A stretch of DNA of 64,000 nt from Cheilinus undulatus (lineage: Eukaryota; Chordata; Actinopteri; Labriformes; Labridae), in assembly GCF_018320785.1 (NCBI RefSeq), contig NC_054877.1:34246151-34310150 (forward strand), given 5' to 3'. The notes beneath the pieces are model-generated. The model worked only from the letters and a program-made list of their open reading frames with translations, was not told the DNA's origin and did not search any database. Below are positions 1 through 9,800 of this stretch, piece after piece. The translations under genes and the position numbers were made by a program. Position 1 is the first letter of the stretch. Every line of letters starts with the position of its first letter.

Positions 1-416
1 TGATCTTTTATCAGAGATTTTTTTCAGCCCATTGATCCGCTATTTCATTTTCCTGTTGCCAAATGTATTCAGCTCTTTCTTTTTTTTTTCACCCTTGGAA
101 AGCTAAGCCTGCAAGTTCTTCAAATAGTTCTGTATGTCTCTTCCAATGCCTTTTAAAAATGCCTATTGGCTGTTTCTAATCAGTACCCCTATTGACTGTG
201 TCAAACAAGCGCTCCCGGTTGCTGTGTAACAGTAGGGCTACTATTGGGGCTGTTTGAATGCAGCCTTTTTATCATTTGTGCCTATTTACCCAACATTGAT
301 GGCATCTCAAGCTTTTCCAAAAGAGAGGAATCCATTTTTTTATAGATTGATATTTTTTGCAAGGATAGTTTCAGAAAAAAATGAAGACATTAAAGATAAC
401 AGAGGGGCGCGTAAAC

Positions 417-422
417 TTTATT
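417..422 (-). terminator. Poly(A) signal of factor H-like gene 1
   Basis: AATAAA on the minus strand about 200 bp after the gene 1 stop codon. The same signal lies at the same distance in genes 2 and 3 within a conserved 3' flank, which supports its use. Confidence 0.55.
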
Positions 423-626
423 TTGTATGATTCATGTTAAAACTGCGTTTAGAGTTTCTATCGTAAGGAAAGAGCAGACTGTCAAAATCTCATTGATTTT
501 AAACAAAACAGGAAAAAATCTGGTTTAGAAAAGTGATAAATGTGTCATCATGTGTGTTTTAGAGCTTCTTTTCTGATGTAGGTTTTTCTTAAGCTTCCAT
601 CTTCATATTTTGTTGGCAGTCCACCA

Positions 627-826
627 TCAGTTCCACTTCAGACAGTATCCCTGATTAGAACACAATGAGTTATTTTACCAGAGTATTATTGAACTTGAAA
701 CATAGAACATGATCTTTAAAAATGTAACCCGAATCTGACAGAATAAATAAATGAGTTATCATGTGATTCTTTGGGAGGTTAATGACAGACTGATACTTAC
801 ATAATGGTGATCCCTTGAATTACAGC
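627..826 (-). CDS. Gene 1 C-terminal tail exons
   Basis: Two exons, 801-826 (26 bp) and 627-650 (24 bp including TGA). The last Cys codon of the CCP20-like module is split: T at the end of exon 2350-2511 and GC at the start of 801-826. The tail reads CCNSRDHHYGYCLKWN. Genes 2 and 3 keep the same exon sizes, phases, stop position and C-x9-C spacing, which argues that these are real exons. Confidence 0.75.
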
Positions 827-3800
827 CTAAAAACAACAAAACAAAACAGCAGCACATGAGAGGCATGTCATTACATGGGTGTTTTAAAAAAAAACTGTGC
901 ATGCAGACTTTTATGAATCAAATCATTATTGTCTGCTCATTCCTCTGCTATCCACACCCTCCATCTTTGTAAAACTTACTGCAACATAGTCATTATTTGC
1001 TGAGGTCAAGAGGGCACACAATGGTAAAGTGACACTGAGAGCCCCCTCTGCTGGCTGAAGGGCAAGCTAGCTCAGGCTTAATGGTGCCCTGATGTTGAGC
1101 AGCTCATTACAGTTAGAATATGATCTTTACCCCCTGGTTTGAATAAATGTCAACATTTTGACTTCAGAGTGACAGCCCTGGCTCACACCAATGCTGAGCC
1201 ATAGTGGAGGCCTACAGAAGTGGGGACCAGCTCCTGTACAAACAGGCCAGAAACCCACTAACGAAGGCCATCAGAGTGGCTTAGAGGAGAAACTCTGAGA
1301 AGCTAGAAAAGCAAATTCATAGCCAACAGCCTGTGGGAATGACCTTAAAAGCTTTTCCACCTGGTTTGAAAAGGATAAGGATATGCAAATCCTTAACATT
1401 ACTTAACATTCCTTATTAATCCCCATTTTTATTAATCGTTTATTTAATCTTTATTTAACCAGGAGAAAAAAACTCATTGACATTAAGTATCTCTTTTTCA
1501 AGAGTGTCTTAGCCAAGATAGACAGCAGAACAAAGTTACAAACAACCAATGAGTAGTCATACAAAATGTCACACCAGTACACTAAAAGAGAAACAGCAAG
1601 TATTTGTTAAGATTGACTACAATCAAAACACCTCACACAAAACATCTGCAGACAGATCTGACTGCCTCCATGTCAACCAAACTCCTCTTAAAAGCTTCCA
1701 ATGAGACCAGCTCCCTAATTTTTAGGTGTTTCTGTATCATTCCAGGCAAAGGGAGCAGCAAATTTAAAGGCCTTTTGGCCCAGTTCAGTTCTGACCCTGT
1801 GGACAGATAGAGATCAGAGATTTTAAGTTCCAGATTTCTTCAGATGTCGGTCAGAAGGTATGGAGGTAGAAGCCCAAGAACATTCTTGTGAATAAGACTA
1901 TGCCAGTTTTCTACATGAGGACAGAGAAGACCATCCCACACGCTCATGGCTGTTTAGCTGATTAGATATTTGTTTGATTGAGCAGTCAAACTGATTGTTG
2001 AGCTAGTACATGTGAAAAAGTGTATTGAAATAGTAGCAGTTAGAAGAAGAAATACATAGTTTTAGTTCTGTTTATGAGATCTAAGAGCACTGTTTATGGA
2101 AAATAAGTACAGTAAACAATGGAGGTTTATTTTTTTAGTAAAACTGTTATTAAATATTGAATCAAAACTTAAGTTCAGTTTCCCATCCTTTGTTTCCGTG
2201 TGTCTGTGTAATATTTTTGAAACCATTACACAGAAACAGATCGAATTTAATTCTTAAACCATGAAGCAAATATTCATGTACATCTGCTGACATCAAAATT
2301 TTAAATGAATAGCTTCATGACAAAATGTGAAAAAGAAACATGCACTTACAATTGGTGTAGGTTATTCTCCGATCAGTGCACGTAAAACGGCTTGTGTAGA
2401 GTCGCAAATTGCATGCAAACTCCTTCGTCTCTCCTTCCCTCACAAACTGTTTTCCAGTCTCCTGAAGCCCATTAACACTATACAGAGAAAGATCCAGAAC
2501 ACAGAAAGCCTCTGCAAACAGAAAAAAAAAAATACATTTTCTCATTTTCTGTTTTTGTATAACTATTTTGAAAACATTCAAAATGAAAAAGAAACAGCTG
2601 TATTGATTTGATTATACCTTTGCATTGGGGAAGTTCTGACCAGGTTTGATCGCTGTAACACGTCACAGTATCTGGACCCTCTAGTGTGTAAAAAGCATTA
2701 CACTGGTATTTCAAATGCATTCTGTGTTCTTGCACAAGAATACCATTTTGAATAACTGGAGCGACTCCACATTGGTCAACTGAAATCAAAACAGAGACTG
2801 ATTAACATTTTCAAAGAACATAGTAGAGTGACATATGTTCACAGCACAGCAAAACATCATTTCAGGGACCAGGTGATTTAACGGACAGTCACATTAGTTC
2901 CACCTCAATGCCTGTTTCAAGAAAGAGCAAAGGTTTGATAGAGATAGCATTTCCAATATGGCATCAGGGGCAGGCTGGCTAATGAGATGTTAGGTAAAGT
3001 TATAGAAAAACACAATATTTCATAATATTAGATAGTATTACAAATAGGTTATATGATTGGGTGGGTTTTGTTAGTTTGTTAGTTTGTTTGTTAGTTTGTT
3101 AGCAACATAACTCAAAAAGTTGTAGATGGATTTTGATGAAATTTTCAGGAAATGTCAGAAATGGCATAAGGAAGAACTGATTAGATTTTGGGACTGATCC
3201 GGATCATCGTCTGGATCCAGGAATTTTTTAAAGGATTCTGTACTATTGGGAGATAGGGCTAATGGTGGAGGTTTGCACTGTTACCACTTTACGCCAGGAG
3301 TTGGTGGACATGAGCAACTTCAATCCCAGCAGCATTTTGGGTGTGTTTCTATTCAAAGTTTTGGAGTTTATAGAGTTTGAAAGACGCACGTCTGGTCGAG
3401 ATATGAGTTGGAGTGTAACAGAGAAAGACGGCGAATTGTAGCGAGAATACTCACAATGCTGGGAGGAATAGAGGAATATTCACCCTCTGCCATGACTTCC
3501 AGTCATCCAGTGAGACCATGGGTGAGACTGTCAGTGCATCTGTTGGCACCAGTAGGCAATGCTTCTGCCATGACAGTCCACCCATTGCGAAGCCAATGCT
3601 TTGCCTCACCGCGTGTCCACCCCACCAGGGAGGGAGTAACCAGTGAATGCTGTGGAGGGGGGCACAGGGGGACGGATCCAGGAATTTTATAAAGGATCCT
3701 TCACTGTTGGGAAGTAGGGCTAATGGCGGAGGTTTGCGCTCTCTGAGTGCTTTTCTAGTTAGATAATATTACACAGCTCTATCTCCCCATACAACCAAAC

Positions 3801-6800
3801 AACCAGTCAGACCTAAACGCACTCACACAGTGTCTCGATGACATCAAATGCTGGATGGCTGAAAGTTTTTTACAAATGAATGAAAGCAAAACTGAAGTCG
3901 CTGTCTTTGGCCCCCCCCAGTGCTATAAAACTGGTATCTAGCAGCTTAAGTGATTTTTCACCTTCATCAAGCCCCAGGCTAAGAATATTGGAGTGATATT
4001 TGACTCTGCATTCACATTTGAAACCCAAGTAAAATCTGTGGTTAATAACAATTTCTTTCATTTAAAAACAATAGCCATATTAAAACCAATTCCTCTCCTT
4101 TAATGATTTAGGAAAAATTATACATGCTTTCATGTCCTCACGGTTGGATCATATTCTGGAATCAGCCAGACATCCCTCTCCAGACTGCAAATGGTACAAA
4201 ACACAGCAGCAAGGCTTCTCACTGTCTCTCAAAAAAGGGATTATGTCACCCGAATCTTACCCTCTCTTCACTGGCTTCCAATACAGTACAGGTTTGATTT
4301 TAAGGTTGCTCTGTTTGTGTTTAAAGCTGTAAATGGCCTGGCACCAGCTTACATTTACAACCTCCTCATCCCTTGTACTACTTCCAGCCCCATCAGATCC
4401 ACAGACATGGGACTTCTGGCTGTCCCTCGTTCCATTCATAAAACTTAGAGGGGACCAAGCTTTTGCAGTAAAAGCCCCTCAACTGTGGAACAGCCTCCCA
4501 CCCTCAATCAAGTCTGCCCCCTCCGTTGACTGTTTAAAGTCCCGTCTCAAAACGTATGTCTACAGTCTAGGTTTTGAGTCTGAAGCCCAGTGACCTGGTC
4601 TTAATATTTAACATAGCTCCAACAACTTCTATTTTTGTATCTTTTGTATCATTGAATATGACAGGGCCTAGTATGGTACTTTGTGGAACCCCTTTTATTA
4701 ATTAAACTTTCCTTTAAGCTGTCAGCAAGATAAAAAAAAAATAATAATGGTGAAGTTATACCAAGAAACACCAAGAATTTGATTGATTTACCTGGTATAA
4801 AAGTGGGTATACTATCAATAAATCCAGAGGTGGTAGAAGATCCTGTAAGACAGAGAGCAGATATACAAAATAAAGCTTTACAGACATGGACAAAATGCTG
4901 CAATATCACAGCTAATCACTAGGGCAATGTTGAACACAAAAGTTCAAGCCAAAACAACAAAACAGATGATTAAAAATGTCTGACTTTTACTGAAATTGCT
5001 GAGGAAATCTCATGATGGTCAAATTGTTAGTAACTACAAAGATATGATGTACTGTATATTAGCTCACCTGGGAACAGAGAAAGACTACTACAGAATGACT
5101 AGACAGCAAGGATGACAGGAGCAGCAACAAAAGAGTTGTGGTGATCCGTGTTAGACAGCGACCTCTACTGAATTCATTTTTCTACGCCTACCCCAGGTGC
5201 ACATGAGTGTGTAGGCCGTGATAGTTGTATCATCTAAATTGCATAGATTCATTTTCAAACATAAATGCAGCATACAGGAGCCTTAACTGTGAATGGTGTG
5301 AGCAGCACCAGTGTTTGGTAATTCATCCTTTTTTACATCTTCAAACATTGTTTTTTTCCCCAAATGACTGCATAATGGCTGATTAAAACATGTATAAACA
5401 GCACCAACTCAGAGATGCCACTTGTTCTGCAGCACATTCATGGGAGCAAATAATCCCCTTTTTGGGTGACTGCTGAAGTCAGCCCAACACATGGGTCTGT
5501 ATGTAACTGACTGACTGGTTGGTAACTGAATGACCATACTTTCAGAGACATACATACAGAGGACCTGCTTCAGCATGAGTATGTGATGGGGTATAGGGTT
5601 TCTTGTTGTGTGAATGCTTTTATACAATGCCTGCTAGTGGAGTGATTAGCTCAGACTTAGCCACAGTGACACTTTTGTCAGAGCTGGACAACGTGTCTTT
5701 AATAAAACGAGGGCAGAGAGCAACACAAAAAGCTTTCTGTGACAGAAGAGATGTTTTCGCTCTACTTCTGTTCTGCACATGCGCACAACGCAATTTGCCA
5801 CTCTGATTGGCCTGTCATGAATGTGACAGACAGCACGTTTGTCCAATCACCCTCTGAAGATTTTCTGAAAAGTCATGCGCTTCCCAAACTTTTTTTGGGA
5901 GCTTTCCCAGGCAAATGTCAAATATATTTATGAATTGGATATACGTATGAGTTGATCTGGTGTGTCAGGTTTGATGTTTCATGCTGTAAGGGCTTTATGT
6001 TTTTAACTTTTAGGACCCTTCAATTCTCAACCCACAGAGATAAGGGACAGCACAATTACACACCCAAAAAATAATCACTCTGCTAGAACACACAATTCAG
6101 TCAGGCATTTCAACTGGCATCCCAGATAATTGTGGTCAGCCATGCACTAGGTTTTTACGTAGTCTTGTTTAAAATCAGAAAATGTCTTTTTGACCTTTGA
6201 CCAGCATGTTTTTTCGTACTTTTTGTGGAAGACTCCCAAAATGCCATTTCTCTTGTGTTTGGCCATGAGAACAGATTAGAGTTTTCCAGCAGGTGACTTT
6301 TTCAGCCTTAATAAAACAAATTTTTGAATTGTAGGTGGTGGAAGCATTTCCTAAATTTGAGGCAACAGAAATACATTGGACACTGCTAAGGTTCATGCTG
6401 CATTATTTGCTGGTGGCCGATGTTTATCAGCAGGACATGTATCAGTCTTGACTGATGTGAAACTGCATTCATGCTCAAAAGCTGCGCTTATTCCACTTAC
6501 TGCATGTTGGGCCTTCAGTCCAGTTTCCAGCAATGCAGATGATGGATTTTTTACTCCCTGCATTCTCCACAGTGTATCCAACTTGACATTCATACTGAAG
6601 CTCTGAATCAGCAGGAAACACCTTCTGATATCTCTGACCAATGATGACCGCATGAGGGATTTTTGGGGGTACACCGCATGAATTGATACTGACTGTAAAA
6701 AACAAACACATCATCAGTGGGCGATTGCTTTAACAGGTGGCAATGAGGTCAGTGTAGTTATTGTAAGTTTCAAGAATAAAAACCTTTGATTTAATGTTAC

Positions 6801-8973
6801 ACAGACACATTTACAGAGCTAAGGTGTAAAGTGTCTGACTTACTCTCACACACAGGCACAGACGACCAGGCTCCATTCAAACAGATGGCTGTGGCGTGCA
6901 GGTTTTTCAGTTCATACCCCTCCTCACATGTAACCCTGATTGTGCTTCTATCGCGATACCAGCCAGTTCGTCTTTTATTATATTTTCCATTTGGTATCTC
7001 AAGGGAAAGACAGGCTTTTTCATCTGTGGGCAGAAGAGGGAATGTTTAAGATAGCAGCCTAAAATCTGTGGAGGAGGAGCTTATTACTTCAGACCGCTAG
7101 CATTAGCTTAGCCTCATTGATTGAGCCTTGAGCCACAAGCAAGGTAAACCAAGAAAACACAGATAAGATGTCAAATGCTAGGAGACAGCTAAAAACACAA
7201 GGACAGCTAAAGACTGAAGTACTGGAAGGCAAGCATCAGGTGTTAAACCATAGCCTGACTGACATGGACAAGTTTTGGCCCATTCAGTGAAATGTTGACG
7301 TGGAAAATATTGTTTCATGTTTCATAAATTGATTTGCAGGTATCTAACACTGAAATTTCAAGCTTTCTAAACTTACAGTGCACAAGCGTGGACTACACAG
7401 ATTACCCCAGGAAATGTGTCAACAGGAGTATTTATTTTGCATTAGCATTCCTCGAGTAAAACAGACTGTGGGTCGTTAGATGTAAAAGTTCTATAGACCA
7501 TAAGCTCCGCCTTCTCTATGCTAACAAATGGATCATGTGTCAGACTCAAAGTCGAAATACACACCAGAATTAATTTTTTCATCTGATAAAGATATTTATT
7601 ACTGTTTCTATTATGAAAGACTGTTCTGTTACACATTTTGTGTGCAAATCATCTTTTTTGGTAACGACATCTTTTGATTTTAGATGTTTCATACAATATA
7701 AAGCTATTAACACCATGACATCTGTCCTTGTGTGCACCATCTGTGACATTTTATCAGCGAGTTATATGTTTGTGTGTGTTGTCTGGTCCTTCAGCTGATC
7801 CCGGTTGTGCAGAATGGCCCTAAATTCAAAATATATCAGGGTCTGACACAGTTATTTTGGCCTCATTCCTGTCCATCTGGAGATGCCCAGAATACACGGT
7901 CCATTTGTATACAGCCTCTGATTTTGATGTGTTAGCAATACGCTTACACTACTGCAACATAGCATTTTTCATTTACAATTATAATTTTCCATGATACATT
8001 TTTATAGTGGATATATATCTTGTATATCCTTTTCAATTAGATTGAATTCTAATAATACCTCTTCTAAAAGCAAATATTTCAGATAATGTCCTGTTGACTG
8101 TTACTCTTGTATTTGATTGTTTATATATTATGTTTATTATTTTATTACATTTCTCAAACTGATTGTTAATGTTACAGTTGTTAGATATTGGGTTAAAAGA
8201 TGGTCTGAAACATGTTACATATAAAAAAAAAAATTGTTCTTACAAATAACTACATTCTGTAAACCAACTTCATACTGTACAACGATGTCAGGCAAACTCT
8301 AGCTAATGTTAACAGTGAAAGCGCGTCTGACCTCCGGCCTCCAACCCTTTTTGTTGGTTAATTTCTGCAATCCTGCTACTTTAATCTGTTCCAGTTAAAG
8401 CATTACAAGTAGAATTTTCTTTCAGTTTGGTGCTCAGGAATTATTTGGATGACCATTACAGCAAGAGGATAGAGACCAAATCTAACTGATTCAATGTAAA
8501 ATTGAGCAACATTTGCTAACAATGACACATAATCAATATAAAATGTGAAAGAGACATGCAGTTTGAGATGAAAACACCACTGTTGACTTTCCCATTCAGA
8601 TAAACCAGAACACCTTACCTATACATTGTGGCTCATGAGACCATGCTCCGTTCTGACATGTGCTTGTTGCCCACCATCCCTCCACTACTAGTTTGCGTCC
8701 ACTGTCACAGGTGTAAGAAATCTCAGATTCATGAGAATAACTTTCTTGTTCTGGGACAAAATAACCACCATCTAGACTGGGAGCAGAACAAGGCTGAGCT
8801 GCTCTTTGAGCTGGAAAAAAAGAAGAAAATAAATTACAACACTGAAATGATATTTAGGCATTAAATAGATTGTTTTATAGATTTTTTTATTGATGAAATA
8901 ATTTATCGTTCTTACCATAAAGTGCACCTGGAAGCCCAATAAGGAGAAGAAATACAAGATATCTCATTCTCAT
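627..8973 (-). CDS. Complement factor H-like protein, gene 1
   Basis: Secreted regulator of the alternative complement pathway by family resemblance; the function is inferred. Coding exons in gene order: 8916-8973 signal peptide, 8619-8810 CCP1, 6844-7023 CCP2, 6501-6692 CCP3, 4792-4842 linker, 2618-2779 CCP19-like, 2350-2511 CCP20-like, 801-826 and 627-650 tail. Together they give 1047 bp and 348 aa with no internal stop. Junctions are phase 1 except the last (phase 0), as expected for one-exon-per-CCP genes. The start is the first ATG of the sequence MRMRYLVFLLLIGLPGALYG, a clear signal peptide; a second ATG two codons later is possible. Each CCP has four cysteines and the Trp before the last one, but the CCP20-like module lacks that Trp, as the short fish form seems to. 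It is the shortest of the three paralogs and lacks the Gly-rich hinge. It could be named factor H-related; orthology to one mammalian CFHR is not claimed. Confidence 0.85.
1430..1930. repeat. Dispersed repeat in the gene 1 tail intron
   Basis: Starts near 'tttatttaaccagg' and holds phrases common in fish interspersed repeats. It is missing from the equivalent introns of genes 2 and 3, so it looks inserted. The family is not assigned. Parts resemble 3' regions of non-LTR elements, but I see no coding sequence. Confidence 0.35.
2350..2511 (-). CDS. Gene 1 CCP20-like exon
   Basis: 162 bp, phase 1-1. It reads AFCVLDLSLYSVNG and continues to ITYTN, with the last Cys completed by the next exon. 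It matches the start of human factor H CCP20 (PCVISREIMENY) in position and in the Cys after a short lead. The loop between Cys2 and Cys3 (NLRLYTSRF) differs from both other paralogs. Confidence 0.8.
2618..2779 (-). CDS. Gene 1 CCP19-like exon
   Basis: 162 bp, phase 1-1, beginning DQCGVAPVIQNGILVQ and ending WSELPQCK. It resembles factor H CCP19 (GKCGPPPPIDNGDI and WSEPPKCL) and stands next to a CCP20-like module, as in factor H. The exon and its introns are nearly the same in the patch copy of gene 2 (15854-16015), with one residue change, G to D. Confidence 0.85.
2990..4650 (+). mobile_element. CR1/L2-group LINE 3' fragment plus an unknown repeat, in a gene 1 intron
   Basis: Insertion between the linker and CCP19 exons, absent from the equivalent gene 3 intron. 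About 3060-3770 is a non-coding fish repeat with short TTAGTTTGTT tandems near 3064-3105. From about 3770 to 4640 the plus strand holds the C-terminal part of a LINE reverse transcriptase with phrases such as CLDDIKCWMA, QNTAARLL, LHWLPIQYRF, VNGLAPAYI and QLWNSLPPS. It is 5'-truncated and frame-broken. It lies antisense to the host gene. A copy of 2990 to about 4507 travels in the gene 2 patch. Confidence 0.8.
4792..4842 (-). CDS. Gene 1 Ser/Thr linker exon
   Basis: 51 bp, phase 1-1, encoding SSTTSGFIDSIPTFIP between CCP3 and the CCP19-like module. It has a good acceptor (cttacag) and donor (GTAAAT). Genes 2 and 3 have 57-bp versions. It probably forms a short flexible, possibly O-glycosylated spacer. 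Confidence 0.7.
4850..6490. other. Gene 1 intron between CCP3 and linker
   Basis: About 1.65 kb with no exon that I can support. The Gly-rich hinge exons of gene 3 have no counterpart here. Part of it (about 5640-6115) is a dispersed repeat; the rest is unassigned. Confidence 0.5.
5640..6115. repeat. Dispersed repeat, also at 59580-59945
   Basis: Shares with 59580-59945, in the same order, 'gcgcacaa', 'ggcctgtc..gaatgtgacagacag', 'agggctttat', 'ataagggacagcacaattacac' and 'aatcactctgc'. The copies are clearly diverged. No coding sequence was seen and the family is not assigned. Confidence 0.55.
6501..6692 (-). CDS. Gene 1 CCP3 exon
   Basis: 192 bp, phase 1-1, with CGVPPKIPHAVIIGQRYQ at the start and NWTEGPTC at the end. 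It has four cysteines and the conserved Trp before the last one. The acceptor is tttttacag and the donor GTAAGT. Confidence 0.85.
6844..7023 (-). CDS. Gene 1 CCP2 exon
   Basis: 180 bp, phase 1-1. Begins DEKACLSLEIPNGKYNKRR and ends NGAWSSVPVCE. It is a complete CCP with four cysteines. The acceptor is gcccacag and the donor GTAAGT. Confidence 0.85.
7024..8618. other. Gene 1 intron between CCP2 and CCP1
   Basis: 1595 bp with no exon found. The part near 7780-8470 is similar to the gene 3 intron at 36890-37110. In gene 2 about 1 kb of it is missing (its intron 22697-23245 is only 549 bp), so gene 2 has had a deletion here. Confidence 0.6.
8619..8810 (-). CDS. Gene 1 CCP1 exon
   Basis: 192 bp, phase 1-1. 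Reads AQRAAQPCSAPSLDGGYF near the start and SHEPQCIG at the end. It has four cysteines and a Trp in NGAW. The three paralogs are collinear here without gaps. Confidence 0.85.
8916..8973 (-). CDS. Gene 1 signal-peptide exon
   Basis: 58 bp holding the start codon and a typical signal peptide: basic start MRMR, hydrophobic core YLVFLLLIGL, small residues near the likely cleavage site. It ends in phase 1 with donor GTAAGA. The same exon occurs at 23535-23592 and 37605-37662. Confidence 0.85.
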
Positions 8974-9004
8974 TTGTTAGGAGTTTAATCTTAGCAGAGC
9001 AAAG

Positions 9005-9055
9005 AGCTCTTTTCAGATCAGGACACGTTAATGATTGCTGAGGACATTCCCCCTG
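9005..9055 (-). promoter_or_regulatory. Conserved upstream block of gene 1
   Basis: A short block just upstream of the ATG is nearly unchanged in all three paralogs. It holds GTTAATGATTGC (9027-9038), close to the HNF1 consensus GTTAATNATTAAC, followed by 'ggacattccccc', which on the minus strand is one mismatch from an NF-kB-like site. Factor H is made mainly in liver, so an HNF1-type site would fit. Binding is inferred, and the block could instead be in the 5' UTR or a first intron. Confidence 0.4.
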
Positions 9056-9800
9056 AAATTAAGAGATCTGCAGTAAACACTGAAACTGTGACTCTGGCAT
9101 CACACTGTTACTCTCTAGCACCCACACTGTTCACATGGAGCAGCAACATTGCAGACATACACAGGGAACAACACTGAAGAGTTACAGCTTTTAAAGACTT
9201 ATTTATAAGATTGTGCCTCATATTTATCTTTAAATGAGTCCTGGAAATGAATGAGAATTTCAGTCAGATTCTATACATGCTTTTACAAGCCATGTGAACT
9301 TACCAACATAGAAAACACATTCAGTGACTTTTAAATTATTTAGAGTTCGATAAAGTGAAAAATACTGTTTTCCTACTTTTGAATAATACTTTAAATGTTC
9401 TATTAAAGCTTGTGTTTCAACTCCAGTTTGGTACATTTCATGTATAACACAGCTTTTTGGGGTGATTTCTCCATGTTTGTCAAAGCAAACACACTTGAAC
9501 TTGTTTATAGTCCAGATTTCAACATGATTTCCTGGACTCCTGTGATCAGAGGTCAGCATTATGAAACACCACACACTTTGAGTGGAAAAGGTCAGGCTGG
9601 AGTACTCCACTCTGCTTCTCTCTAAACCTTCCACACTTTCATTCTGTCATCATTGATTTCTCAAACAGAGAAATGTAATAATGACTCTGAAAATTGCTAA
9701 GCTACTGTGAAAAAAAACTGACATTGGTAGCTGTTCTTTATGTAGTTATAATTTATTGGGGAAAAAGGAATATAGCACAGATCCTGGATTATTCAAGAGG

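Noticed and set aside
571-655. Longer reading of the terminal exon ending in DCQQKMKMEA
   Set aside because: It is open in another frame in all three genes, but the phase set by the split Cys codon and the 26-bp exon puts the stop earlier. The longer frame would need a different splice phase.
3062-3105. CRISPR-like short repeats (TTAGTTTGTT)
   Set aside because: Adjacent simple repeats without spacers, in a eukaryotic intron.
3408-3692. Open frames in the repeat near gene 1, and the near-copy at 16699-16935
   Set aside because: Part of a dispersed repeat copied with the patch; similarity between the two copies is due to duplication, not coding constraint.
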